Of a stretch of DNA of 13,275 nt, positions 5,826 to 12,126 are shown piece by piece; position 1 is the first letter of the stretch, and every line of letters begins with the position of its first letter. Source of the DNA: an uncultured Clostridia bacterium (GTDB lineage Bacteria; Bacillota; Clostridia; Lachnospirales; Lachnospiraceae); NCBI GenBank assembly GCA_946186175.1, contig CAMHMG010000062.1:1-13275 (forward strand), in the 5' to 3' direction. A program made the position numbers and the translations under genes. The notes under the pieces were generated by a model that worked only from the letters and a program-made list of their open reading frames with translations, was not told where the DNA came from and did not search any database.

Positions 5826-7583
5826 TTATTCCTGCTTTGTTTCACGCTGTTTTTTGAATTCCTCACAGGCTTCCACAATTACTTCTCTGGTCTCGTCCGT
5901 CAGATCCTTTGAAAATTCCAATTCACTGTATATATCAGAATGTTCTGTTGACATGAACTTTAACAGATCCACCCTAAACTTCTTAATCTCGGAAATTGGC
6001 ACATCAGAAAAAATGTGCGCGTTAGCCGCAACAAGCGTGATAACCTGTTCAGCCATCAAAAACGGTGCCCCAAGAGGCTGTTTTAACAGTTCGATAAGCG
6101 CACGTCCGTGAGCAAGCTGTTTCTTGGTGTTCTCATCAAGATCTGAAGAAAACTGTGTAAACACTTCCATCTCACGATACTGGGCAAGATCAATACGAAC
6201 ACTTCCCGCAGCCTTCTTCATAGCCTTCGTCTGTGCAGCACCACCGACACGTGATACAGATAGTCCTACATTTACCGCAGGACGCTGACCGGCATTGAAA
6301 AGCTCACTTTCAAGGTATATCTGACCATCAGTAATCGAAATAACATTAGTCGGAATATATGCAGACACATCGCCTGCCTGTGTCTCTATGATCGGAAGCG
6401 CAGTAATTGATCCACCGCCTGCCTCCGGTGTAAGTCTTGATGAACGCTCAAGCAATCTTGAATGAAGATAGAATACATCTCCCGGATATGCCTCACGTCC
6501 AGGCGATCTTTCAAGAAGCAATGAAATAGCACGATAAGCAACCGCATGCTTTGAAAGATCATCATATACGATAAGCACATCCTTACCCTGATACATAAAA
6601 TACTCTGCAAGAGCCGTACCCGAATAAGGTGCAATATATTGAAGCGGTGCAGGGTCAGACGCTGTTGCCGCTACAATTATAGTGTAATCCATTGCATCAT
6701 TTTTCTTTAAGGTATTAACCAGCTTGGCAATGGTTGATGCTTTCTGTCCTATTGCCACATATATACAAATTACATCCTTACCTTTCTGGTTTAAAATGGT
6801 ATCCATCGCAATAGATGTTTTACCGGTCTGACGATCTCCGATAATAAGTTCACGCTGACCGCGTCCTATCGGAAACATAGAATCAATTGAAAGTATTCCC
6901 GTTTCCATCGGAACTGAAACAGAAAGTCTGTCAACAATACCCGGAGCAGGATTCTCAATTGGTCTGTACTCATCCGCCTCAATCTCTCCGCCACCATCAA
7001 TAGGCGACCCCAAAGCATCTATAATACGTCCAAGATAAGCGTCCCCGACAGGTGTTCCTGCCATCTTACCGGTACGGACAACGTGGCTTCCCTCAAATAT
7101 CCCCGTATCACGACCAAAAAGTATGATACCAATCTCATCACGTCGAACATCCTGTACCATACCTTTAACACCACAATCAAAGATAACAATCTCCCCATAG
7201 CAGGAATGATTGATACCCTCTACAGTTACGATACCGTCACCAACAAAAGTAACGATACCTATCTCTCTTGTCTTTGCCTCTAATTCGAATTCTTCAATGC
7301 TTGCACGCAGGATTGATACAATATTCTCTGCCTGGTTGGAAAGAGATGTTTTCGTAACCACATCATTGATCTTGTTTTTGAGCTGATCAATACGTCCCTT
7401 TTCACTCCAGTCGTATTCCTTGGTTCCTACACGAAGAATAAATCCGCTCTTAAGTGAGGCATCCTCTATTAAATTGATATTGACATCTTCCGCACCATGT
7501 TCCTTCTTAAGGAAATCCTTCATTTTGGCAAGCTGGTTTTTATCGGGAGCTGTCACATAACGAAGTTCCGCCTCTATTATCAC
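5826..7583 (-). CDS. atpA: F1Fo ATP synthase alpha subunit fused to the C-terminal domain of delta
   Basis: A 585-residue protein, about 80 longer than normal alpha. Residues about 1-74 match the C-terminal (b-binding) domain of the delta/OSCP family: AELRYVTAPDKNQLAKMKDF, then VNINLIEDASLKSGFILRVG, then YDWSEKGRIDQLKNKI, equivalent to the delta ending with GG-x-x-x-R-x-G and D-x-S-x-x-G-R-x-x-x-L. From about 80 a complete alpha begins (NQAENIVSILRASIEEFE). It has Walker A GDRQTGKT (249-256), Walker B VLIVYDD (to 342), the arginine finger in SVSRVGGAA (Arg445), and a full C-terminal domain. The start is a GTG whose last two bases lie in the atpF TGA stop (GTGA overlap), so translation is coupled. 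No delta N-terminal domain is encoded here. I see no clear internal ribosome binding site that would make a free alpha. Alpha identity is certain; the delta-like reading of the first 74 residues is strong but made by eye. Confidence 0.95.
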   Translation of the reverse strand: MIIEAELRYVTAPDKNQLAKMKDFLKKEHGAEDVNINLIEDASLKSGFILRVGTKEYDWSEKGRIDQLKNKINDVVTKTSLSNQAENIVSILRASIEEFELEAKTREIGIVTFVGDGIVTVEGINHSCYGEIVIFDCGVKGMVQDVRRDEIGIILFGRDTGIFEGSHVVRTGKMAGTPVGDAYLGRIIDALGSPIDGGGEIEADEYRPIENPAPGIVDRLSVSVPMETGILSIDSMFPIGRGQRELIIGDRQTGKTSIAMDTILNQKGKDVICIYVAIGQKASTIAKLVNTLKKNDAMDYTIIVAATASDPAPLQYIAPYSGTALAEYFMYQGKDVLIVYDDLSKHAVAYRAISLLLERSPGREAYPGDVFYLHSRLLERSSRLTPEAGGGSITALPIIETQAGDVSAYIPTNVISITDGQIYLESELFNAGQRPAVNVGLSVSRVGGAAQTKAMKKAAGSVRIDLAQYREMEVFTQFSSDLDENTKKQLAHGRALIELLKQPLGAPFLMAEQVITLVAANAHIFSDVPISEIKKFRVDLLKFMSTEHSDIYSELEFSKDLTDETREVIVEACEEFKKQRETKQE

Positions 7584-8068
7584 TTAACCTCACCTGCTTT
7601 GCCTATAAATTCGTCATATAAAGAAGAGTCAACCTCTACACCACTTTTGCTTCCTACAATCTTGGTTGCGGCATTCATTACCATATCCGCAATCTCTTTC
7701 TCAGCACTCTTGATTATCTTATCCTTCTCAGCATTTGCCTCGGCAACGATCTTTTCCTGTACCTTAAATGCTTCTTCTCTTGCATCACTGATAATCTTAT
7801 GACCTTTCTCTTCAGCCTCTTTTCTAACTGCAGACACCTCACGTTTCTTCTCTTCTTCGATACCTGCAAGACATGTATCATACTGACTCTTAAGTTCTTC
7901 TGCCTCTTCTTTCTTCTTCTCTGCCTCTGCAAACTGTGCATCTGCCTCTTCCTGACGCTTTGCGATAATAGCAAGAATGGGTTTAAAGAATAAGAGTTTG
8001 ATTGCCACAAAGAGAACCAAAAGATTCACGATGATTTCAATTATATTAAATGCATCTATTTTCAGCAT
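7580..8068 (-). CDS. atpF: F1Fo ATP synthase b subunit (peripheral stalk)
   Basis: Peripheral-stalk subunit of 162 residues. One membrane helix (about 8-30, NIIEIIVNLLVLFVAIKLLF) is followed by KPI and a long highly charged coiled coil (about 38-140). The end, SLYDEFIGKAGEVK, is typical of clostridial b, so the protein is complete and not itself fused to delta. The ATG at 8068 is favoured because an upstream ATG in another frame stops at once. It lies 24 bases after atpE and overlaps atpA by 4 bases. Its C-terminus would normally bind delta; here the only delta-like partner in the cluster is the N-terminal extension of alpha. Confidence 0.95.
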   Translation of the reverse strand: MLKIDAFNIIEIIVNLLVLFVAIKLLFFKPILAIIAKRQEEADAQFAEAEKKKEEAEELKSQYDTCLAGIEEEKKREVSAVRKEAEEKGHKIISDAREEAFKVQEKIVAEANAEKDKIIKSAEKEIADMVMNAATKIVGSKSGVEVDSSLYDEFIGKAGEVK

Positions 8069-8092
8069 GGCATAAACCTGTCCTTCCCGATA

Positions 8093-8314
8093 TTATTTGA
8101 GCATAATGATTACCATTAATGCGATAACGAAACAATAGATAGCTGTTGCCTCTGCAAGCGCGCAACCAAGAATAAGTGTTGTACGTATATCTCCTGAAGC
8201 TTCAGGCTGTCTTGCAACTGCTTCTGTTGCTTTACCGGTTGCTATACCTATACCAATACCTGCACCAAGTGCACCCAAAACTGCAATTCCTGCTCCAATT
8301 GCTAATGAACTCAT
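8093..8314 (-). CDS. atpE: F1Fo ATP synthase c subunit (proteolipid ring)
   Basis: A 73-residue two-helix hairpin. Helix 1 (about 4-26) is very Gly/Ala-rich (GAGIAVLGALGAGIGIGIA). The polar loop holds ARQPEASGD, and helix 2 carries the ion-binding Glu55 in CALAEATAIY. In sodium-type rings such as Ilyobacter, Gln32 and Ser66 help bind Na+. Here the equivalent positions appear to be Ile22 and Ala56, while the Thr and Tyr after the Glu are kept. That points to proton coupling by inference, not proof. The ribosome binding site AAAGGAG is strong, 9 bases from the ATG, fitting the need for many copies. A 12-bp stem-loop lies in the 109-base gap upstream. Confidence 0.97.
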   Translation of the reverse strand: MSSLAIGAGIAVLGALGAGIGIGIATGKATEAVARQPEASGDIRTTLILGCALAEATAIYCFVIALMVIIMLK

Positions 8315-8352
8315 AATTATATTCTCCTTTATTTGAAATTATTAGATAGACG

Positions 8353-8390
8353 ATTGCGAAACTCTATTTTTCTCTCTTGAGTTTCACAAT
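8353..8390 (-). promoter_or_regulatory. Stem-loop in the atpB-atpE gap
   Basis: AUUGUGAAACUC (8390-8379) pairs with GAGUUUCGCAAU (8364-8353): 12 bp with one G-U, closing a 14-nt purine-rich loop. There is no U-tract. It stands about 39 bases before the atpE start, whose ribosome binding site remains unpaired. A cut upstream of such a hairpin would leave a protected 5' end on the c-subunit message, which is one way to raise c-subunit output. This is inference by analogy with other atp operons. Confidence 0.5.
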
Positions 8391-8423
8391 TTTCTATGTT
8401 GTTATACCTTGTCTATTATCATA

Positions 8424-9110
8424 TTACTCAATAGCTTCACTGATATAAAGCGATGTTAAGAATACAAATACATATGCCTGTAACAACCCGTCGAATATAT
8501 CGAAGTAACATGAAAATACTGCCGGAATAATAACCGGTACAACAAGCTTTAACATCTCCATGATTACGAATGCACCAAGTACATTACCAAAAAGTCGCAT
8601 ACATAACGACATCGGTCTTGTAAATATATCAAGGATATTAAATGGTGCCATGATCGGAAGGGGTTCTATGAACTTGTGTAACCATTTCTTAGGTCCAAGT
8701 CGGAACAGACCCGCAAACTCAACCAAAACTATACTCATAAGAGCTAATGCTATTGTAACATTCAAATCCTTTGTAGGCGGCTTAAAGCCAAACAAACCGA
8801 ATATGTTGGCGAAACCTATATAAAGAAGTATGGTAGTAAGATACGGAACAAATGCTTCCCCTTCTTCGCCTATCATATTCTTGACCATTCCCATAAGCTT
8901 TGTGACTATAAGCTCCGCGACTGCCTGGCGTTTACTGATATTGTGTACCCTAAGATTCCTTGTAAAATATACGGATAACAATATCAATATTGCTGATATG
9001 ATCCATGTTACAACCACTGATTCATATACATCAATTCCGCCAAGTATTGGGATTGTGAATACAGTCTCGCAATTCAGCTCTTCAATCAGCCTGCTTGCAA
9101 TATCTCCCAA
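8424..9110 (-). CDS. atpB: F1Fo ATP synthase a subunit
   Basis: Stator membrane subunit forming the ion half-channels against the c-ring, 228 residues with five or six membrane helices. The essential arginine is Arg172 in SLCMRLFGNVLGA. Other family features are PPTKDLN (111-117), APFNILDIFTRPMSL (155-169) and the last helix QAYVFVFLTSLYISEAIE. The start is TTG, preceded by AAAGGAG at 8 bases. The nearby ATG is in another frame, gives only a short peptide and abuts the ribosome binding site. The gene starts 34 bases after the TM-receiver gene and should be on the same transcript. Length and motifs are normal. Confidence 0.96.
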   Translation of the reverse strand: MGDIASRLIEELNCETVFTIPILGGIDVYESVVVTWIISAILILLSVYFTRNLRVHNISKRQAVAELIVTKLMGMVKNMIGEEGEAFVPYLTTILLYIGFANIFGLFGFKPPTKDLNVTIALALMSIVLVEFAGLFRLGPKKWLHKFIEPLPIMAPFNILDIFTRPMSLCMRLFGNVLGAFVIMEMLKLVVPVIIPAVFSCYFDIFDGLLQAYVFVFLTSLYISEAIE

Positions 9111-9144
9111 GTTATCATCTCCTTTGCTCGTTCTATTCTCTCAA

Positions 9145-9981
9145 TCAAGCATTGTAATCCTTTTCCAATGCTTTTTCAAGCACCTTTTTCATTTTTGAAA
9201 TATCAATCGGCTTGGCAATATGACCATCCATTCCCGCATGCTTAGCCACACCAATATCCTCTTGTGTAACACACATGGTAAGCGCAACAATCGGTATCTG
9301 TGAATGCTTCTTGTTACGCAGTTTTCTGATTCTCCTTGTAGCTTCGTAGCCATCCATTACAGGCATCTGAATATCCATAAGTATAACATCATAGTAACCC
9401 GGTTTAGAACCCTTCACCATATCTACTGCCTCTTTGCCGTCACATGCCTGCTCTACCTCAAACCCAAGTTCGCATAATATAATGTTAGCTATTTCCCTGT
9501 TAATTTCAATGTCCTCAACTAACAAAGCTCTTCGTCCCGAGAAGTTTGTCTCCAGGGATTTTATCAATTCCTCAGGAATACCTTCCTCATCGCCTATCTT
9601 CTTATCAGCAACACCTATATTAAAATCCGGCAATCCCGAAGCCTGCTTACCCCTGTTAGGTCTATATGGCATATGAATTCCAAAATCATGGTCATCATTT
9701 CCACGTCTTTTTTTCTTTTTATTACTCTTTTTATGTTTATTAAAATTTAATGTAAATATTGCAGAATGAAACATAAAAATAACAAGCAGCGCCACGATAA
9801 TAACCATAAGTATTGGCACCAGAAACGGAGCTTTCCCTGTATGATATAAATATACCTCAGCAACCGAAATCAATAATATGATAGTTATGAAAGAATTGAC
9901 TATTCGTATTGCTCTTTCTTCTTCACTGATTGCTCTTTTCTCGTCCTTCTCTGTCTCATCGTTATTGTTGTTCTTCCCCAT
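9145..9981 (-). CDS. Membrane-anchored phospho-receiver protein at the head of the atp operon
   Basis: A 278-residue protein that I do not recognise as a named gene. Residues 1-24 are hydrophilic and acidic. Two hydrophobic helices follow at about 25-46 and 51-73, then a lysine/arginine cluster (82-93) that would keep the remainder in the cytoplasm, and a linker to about 145. Residues about 151-273 are a CheY-like receiver of the type found at the C-terminus of hybrid histidine kinases: acidic pocket Glu156-Asp157 (LLVEDIEINRE), phosphoacceptor Asp203 (LMDIQMPVMDG), Thr235 (ALT) and Lys257 (KPID). All key residues are present, so phosphorylation is plausible. There is no DNA-binding, kinase or other output domain. 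The ribosome binding site AGGGGG is strong. The gene occupies the place where atpI or atpZ usually sits, 34 bases ahead of atpB. A role in ATP synthase assembly or control is inference from position. Confidence 0.88.
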   Translation of the reverse strand: MGKNNNNDETEKDEKRAISEEERAIRIVNSFITIILLISVAEVYLYHTGKAPFLVPILMVIIVALLVIFMFHSAIFTLNFNKHKKSNKKKKRRGNDDHDFGIHMPYRPNRGKQASGLPDFNIGVADKKIGDEEGIPEELIKSLETNFSGRRALLVEDIEINREIANIILCELGFEVEQACDGKEAVDMVKGSKPGYYDVILMDIQMPVMDGYEATRRIRKLRNKKHSQIPIVALTMCVTQEDIGVAKHAGMDGHIAKPIDISKMKKVLEKALEKDYNA

Positions 9982-10015
9982 AAATATACCCCCTAGTCCA
10001 TGATAAAATAATATA

Positions 10016-10067
10016 GCTTTCGTAAAATCTACATTTTTCTACGAAGCTCGCAGTGAATGCGAGATTC
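10016..10067 (-). promoter_or_regulatory. Structured leader of the atp operon with overlapping hairpins
   Basis: Two stems share bases 10043-10047 and cannot both form fully. The first pairs CUCGCA with UGCGAG around UUCAC (10063-10047), plus an outer GAA-UUC after one mismatch (10067-10043). The second pairs GCUUCGUA (10047-10040) with UACGAAAGC (10024-10016) with one bulged A, and is followed by the weakly U-rich UAUAUUAUUUUAUC. The layout resembles an attenuator with an anti-terminator, or a ligand or protein target, but matches no riboswitch class I recognise. Confidence 0.4.
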
Positions 10068-10094
10068 TACTTAAATAGATACTAACTATCATAT

Positions 10095-10123
10095 ATTTTA
10101 ACAAATAAACATAGGGTTTTCAA
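10095..10123 (-). promoter_or_regulatory. Probable sigma-A promoter of the atp operon
   Basis: TTGAAA (10123-10118) and TAAAAT (10100-10095) are separated by exactly 17 bases, each five of six to consensus. The -35 overlaps the TGA stop of the upstream ABC-class ATPase gene. Transcription would start about 10088, giving a leader of about 105 nt before the TM-receiver ATG. I see no comparable promoter between this gene and atpB, so the receiver gene is probably the first gene of the ATP synthase transcript. Confidence 0.65.
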
Positions 10124-11937
10124 TTTTTGTTTATATCTGTTATGTGTATAAGTCCTCTGCACCGATTGATAGCACCATATAATTCCTGCTTTCTTACATA
10201 TGCAAGATTACCGGGTAGACCACCCTTAATAAATGCTTCAAATCTTTGTTTTTCTATGCGATTATATAACTGTTCAACAGCTTCACTAACAGTCACTTTC
10301 CCATTCCACGAGCTTATCTTTAGATACTTTATCATCTGTGCAATAGTATTAAGCTGTTCGGAATCGACCAACTGCTCCATATATCTTAAATCAACATTTT
10401 CCTTATTAACTGATATTCCATCAAGTCCCATCGTCTTTAATTTAATTCTGTCATTTTTTGCAAAAGCCGCATCATGTCTTACAACACGGTCAAACGAAAG
10501 GTTTTCACACTTCTTAATTCTTTTCCCGCCAATTGTTTCTTTCATGGACTCTTCCATACTATCTGTTATATCTCCGCATGATTTATCTTTATCGTCCGGC
10601 ATATCATCACAAGCATTCACTTCTGATTGTCTCCTGAAGTCTTCCGCCTCTCTCTTTGCCATCTCTGTAATCACATATGGTTCATATTCCATCATCTGTA
10701 TGATATTATCTGCCTTATTAAAATATGATCCCGAGCTGCCCGCAACAAGAATTGTAGATATACCATAATCATCATACAGCTCTTCAACTCTGTCAATAAA
10801 TGGAATAATAGGCTCCATATCTCTTGTAACGACCTTCTGCATCAGCTCATCTCTTATCATAAAATTAGTTGCTGATGTATCCTCATCCATAAGGAACACC
10901 TTTGCCCCTGCTTCTATCGCCTCAATCGTATTGGCTGCCTGTGAGGTACTACCGCTTGCATCCTCTGTATAGAAGCTCTTAGTATCTTTCTTATTGGGAA
11001 GGTTTCTTATAAACATGGAAATATCTGTATTCTGTATACTTCTTCCATCCTCAGCGCGAAGCTTTACCGCAGACTCATCCGTGATAACATATTCCCTGCC
11101 GTCTCCCGCTATATGATCATACACACCAAGCTCTAATGCTTTAAGAAGCGTTGACTTTCCATGATAGCCTCCGCCTACAATAAGCGTTATACCCTTCGGA
11201 ATTCCCATCCCCTTAATACTTCCCGCATTAGGAAGTTCCATTGTTACCTCCAAACTTTCGGGTGAAGTAAATGCTACCGCATCTTTCATAGCAACCTGCG
11301 ATACTCCGGAACGTCTTGGAAGTATAGAACCGTTTGCTACAAATGCTACAAGTCCCATATTATCAAGATTATCCCTGATAAACCTCTGATCAACCGCAAG
11401 GTCAACAACTCTCTTCAAACTCTCCGGTTTATATGACTTTGAAAACAAAGTCTTTTTCACGCATGCATGAAGAAAGTCAAAAAGAATCTTTTCCAACTCC
11501 TTAGAATTAATAGTCCTGCCATTAGCAGGAAAACCAACCTCTAACCTGACCACAACATTTCCGTTATCACTATTGATCTGGCAAGCCGTTCGTTCTAATA
11601 TCTCCTGTCCCGGATTTGTCACACTGATAAGTCCACTCTTTCCCGAGCCTTTCGCCCTAAAAGAATAGTCCTTCACCTGTCTTGCCATATTGCGAAGTAA
11701 ATGATCCTCTAACGCCTTCCTCTTATCCTTTGTATCATAAAGGCTCTTATCAAATCCTGCCTTCTTTCCGTCAACCAACACAGAAAGCTTAGAAGGCGAA
11801 GCAAAAGGGTCACCCTGCACCTGGTCAATAGAAAGTGTATAATCTGTAAAGTCATACTTTCCTTTCATATCCTTATATGCAGGATAACCCTTATGATCTA
11901 TCTTCCTCAATATTTCCTGTAAATCATTCTTATTCAT
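10120..11937 (-). CDS. ABC-class ATPase of the COG3044/PF09818 family
   Basis: A 605-residue predicted soluble ATPase with no membrane helices. The N-terminal half (about 1-235) matches the conserved N-terminal region of the family. The ATPase core has Walker A VGGGYHGKSTLL (254-265), an ABC-signature-like segment DASGSTSQAA (326-335) and Walker B with D-loop VFLMDEDTSATNF (347-359). A C-terminal domain follows a charged insert at about 425-480. To my knowledge the family's best-studied relative is the trypanosome RNA-editing factor MRB1590, an RNA-binding ABC ATPase; the bacterial role is unknown, and RNA binding here is inference. It is not a transporter subunit. The ATG at 11937 is preceded by AAAGGAA. 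The gene has its own probable -10 and is followed at once by the atp promoter, whose -35 overlaps its stop codon, so read-through is possible. Confidence 0.87.
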   Translation of the reverse strand: MNKNDLQEILRKIDHKGYPAYKDMKGKYDFTDYTLSIDQVQGDPFASPSKLSVLVDGKKAGFDKSLYDTKDKRKALEDHLLRNMARQVKDYSFRAKGSGKSGLISVTNPGQEILERTACQINSDNGNVVVRLEVGFPANGRTINSKELEKILFDFLHACVKKTLFSKSYKPESLKRVVDLAVDQRFIRDNLDNMGLVAFVANGSILPRRSGVSQVAMKDAVAFTSPESLEVTMELPNAGSIKGMGIPKGITLIVGGGYHGKSTLLKALELGVYDHIAGDGREYVITDESAVKLRAEDGRSIQNTDISMFIRNLPNKKDTKSFYTEDASGSTSQAANTIEAIEAGAKVFLMDEDTSATNFMIRDELMQKVVTRDMEPIIPFIDRVEELYDDYGISTILVAGSSGSYFNKADNIIQMMEYEPYVITEMAKREAEDFRRQSEVNACDDMPDDKDKSCGDITDSMEESMKETIGGKRIKKCENLSFDRVVRHDAAFAKNDRIKLKTMGLDGISVNKENVDLRYMEQLVDSEQLNTIAQMIKYLKISSWNGKVTVSEAVEQLYNRIEKQRFEAFIKGGLPGNLAYVRKQELYGAINRCRGLIHITDINKN

Positions 11938-12016
11938 ATCTATTTCTGTTCCTTTCTATAAAACCGCTCTTTCACCTCATTTTTCTATCGCTCACAATGC
12001 AAAACGGTAATCCATT

Positions 12017-12036
12017 TTAAAAAAATATTTTTTTAA
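12017..12036. repeat. Perfect 20-bp A7/T7 palindrome
   Basis: TT, seven A, T, A, seven T, AA reads identically on both strands. It lies about 17 bases downstream of a TATAAT box and upstream of the ABC-class ATPase gene. Such tracts bend DNA. Whether it acts as DNA (curvature, regulator site) or RNA is unknown. Confidence 0.6.
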
Positions 12037-12052
12037 TTCCTAAAACATAAGT

Positions 12053-12058
12053 ATTATA
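12053..12058 (-). promoter_or_regulatory. Possible -10 box for the ABC-class ATPase gene
   Basis: A perfect TATAAT lies in the intergenic region just past the GGDEF terminator. The -35 is weak: TAGTTT or TTAGTT at 17-18 bases. Transcription would begin about 12046, giving a leader of about 108 nt that includes the A/T palindrome and one arm of the 13-bp inverted repeat. Confidence 0.4.
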
Positions 12059-12071
12059 TTACCATATCTTT

Positions 12072-12107
12072 AAACAAACTAAAAGCTCCATATATGTTAT
12101 ATAGAGC
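12072..12107 (-). terminator. Intrinsic terminator of the GGDEF gene
   Basis: On the minus-strand RNA, GCUCUAUAUA pairs with UAUAUGGAGC (10 bp, one U-G) around a 3-nt loop at 12107-12085. UUUUAGUUUGUUU follows at 12084-12072. It begins 19 bases after the GGDEF stop codon. On the plus strand the wobble becomes a C-A mismatch and the tail is less U-rich, so it works mainly for minus transcripts. Confidence 0.75.
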
Positions 12108-12126
12108 GATTAATAATGATAAAACA

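Noticed and set aside
6950..7400. Internal translation start giving a free alpha without the delta domain
   Set aside because: I looked at the codons around the fusion joint (about residues 70-100). A GTG occurs near residue 75, but no AGGAGG-like site precedes it, so there is no sequence support for a second product.
7580..8068. A hidden or frameshifted atpH (full delta) between atpF and atpA
   Set aside because: atpF and atpA overlap by 4 bases, the b-subunit ends with a normal b C-terminus, and the other minus-strand frame here (8010-7714) is only an arginine/lysine-rich shadow. There is no room for the delta N-terminal domain.
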